Part shown: positions 43,535 through 43,652 of the stretch, one piece after another
Numbering within the stretch: the first letter of the stretch is position 1
Layout: every line of letters starts with the position of its first letter
Assembly (NCBI GenBank): GCA_902489275.1
Contig: CABTZK010000017.1
Coordinates: 1 to 43,652 of the forward strand
DNA length: 43,652 nt
Direction: 5' to 3'
DNA from: an uncultured Porphyromonadaceae bacterium
Lineage (GTDB): Bacteria > Bacteroidota > Bacteroidia > Bacteroidales > Muribaculaceae
Translations under genes and position numbers: made by a program
The notes under the pieces: generated by a model
Databases searched by the model: none
What the model was told of the DNA's origin: nothing
The model's input: only the letters and a program-made list of their open reading frames with translations

Positions 43535-43652
43535 GAGAGTGTAAAGTAAACTGTGTCAGGCTACAATAAAAATTAGTTTAACACAGTTTATTTTTTATGG
43601 ACAACAACGAAATCGATTACAAGCGAGCTGCCGAACAGCTTCGTAATGGTGA
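43535..43652 (+). mobile_element. Left end of a putative IS256-family insertion sequence (truncated by window)
   Basis: A transposase-like frame begins at 43597. In front of it is a 10-bp inverted pair, TAAACTGTGT (43547-43556) with ACACAGTTTA (43581-43590), followed by T6. The exact outer boundary and target duplication cannot be seen, so the left coordinate is approximate. Confidence 0.45.
43597..43652 (+). CDS. Putative IS256-family transposase, N-terminal fragment
   Basis: Only the first 18 residues, MDNNEIDYKRAAEQLRNG, are inside the window. The pattern D-Y-x-x-A-x-x-x-L/F-x-x-G resembles the start of Bacteroidales IS256-type transposases, and the upstream sequence has terminal-repeat-like features. 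With so little sequence this remains a tentative assignment. Confidence 0.45.
   Translation, partial: MDNNEIDYKRAAEQLRNG

Noticed and set aside
1..43652. CRISPR arrays, rRNA genes and prophage genes
   Set aside because: No regularly spaced repeats, rRNA-like sequence or phage structural genes were seen anywhere in the window.

Overview
The window comes from a Bacteroidales chromosome, plausibly near the Muribaculaceae/Prevotellaceae, though the genus cannot be fixed from sequence alone. The evidence is a set of TTTG / TAnnTTTG promoters, mostly absent Shine-Dalgarno sequences, BspA-type leucine-rich-repeat proteins, a DUF5106-like lipid/thioredoxin-fold protein, a complex I without NuoE/F/G, and an ATP synthase operon that starts with atpD-atpC.

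Layout. Position 1-26 is the 5' end of a minus-strand tRNA. From 184 to 7931 there is a tight minus-strand housekeeping cluster, read right to left: DUF5106-like protein, DoxX protein, mnmA, bifunctional nuclease, nucleoside-type MFS transporter, rsmE, kdsA and a TPR protein, closed by a terminator at 93-121. From 8423 to 10435 (+) lies a secreted BspA/LRR_5 protein with a C-terminal dockerin-like doublet. It is followed by a FMN reductase (+) and a very large alpha-2-macroglobulin-like protein (-) that has lost its thioester motif. A convergent-gene inverted repeat lies between those two. From 17094 to 23721 the genes concern the envelope: an ArnT-like GT39 glycosyltransferase (-), an LTA-synthase-like sulfatase-fold transferase (+), a Kdo/WaaP-like kinase (-), and two tandem paralogous secreted beta-helix proteins (-).

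The main feature is a continuous plus-strand energy locus from 24234 to 41469. Its order is nuoA-B-CD-H, then atpD-C-B-E-F-H-A-G, then nuoI-J-K-L-M-N. The whole F1Fo ATP synthase operon sits inside the complex I operon, between nuoH and nuoI. One consensus promoter (23939-23969) with a leader of about 260 nt precedes it. The atpG-nuoI junction (34877-35006) carries two interleaved perfect 8-bp complementarities that can form a pseudoknot or two competing hairpins. If the locus is co-transcribed, one transcript would make both a proton-pumping oxidoreductase fed by something other than NuoEFG (probably ferredoxin or flavodoxin) and the H+-type ATP synthase that uses the gradient.

After 41470 the sequence becomes clearly AT-richer. 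It holds a terminator, a second BspA-like protein (-) with a C-terminal sorting-like tail, and, at the right edge, the beginning of a transposase resembling the IS256 family. This end looks like accessory DNA.
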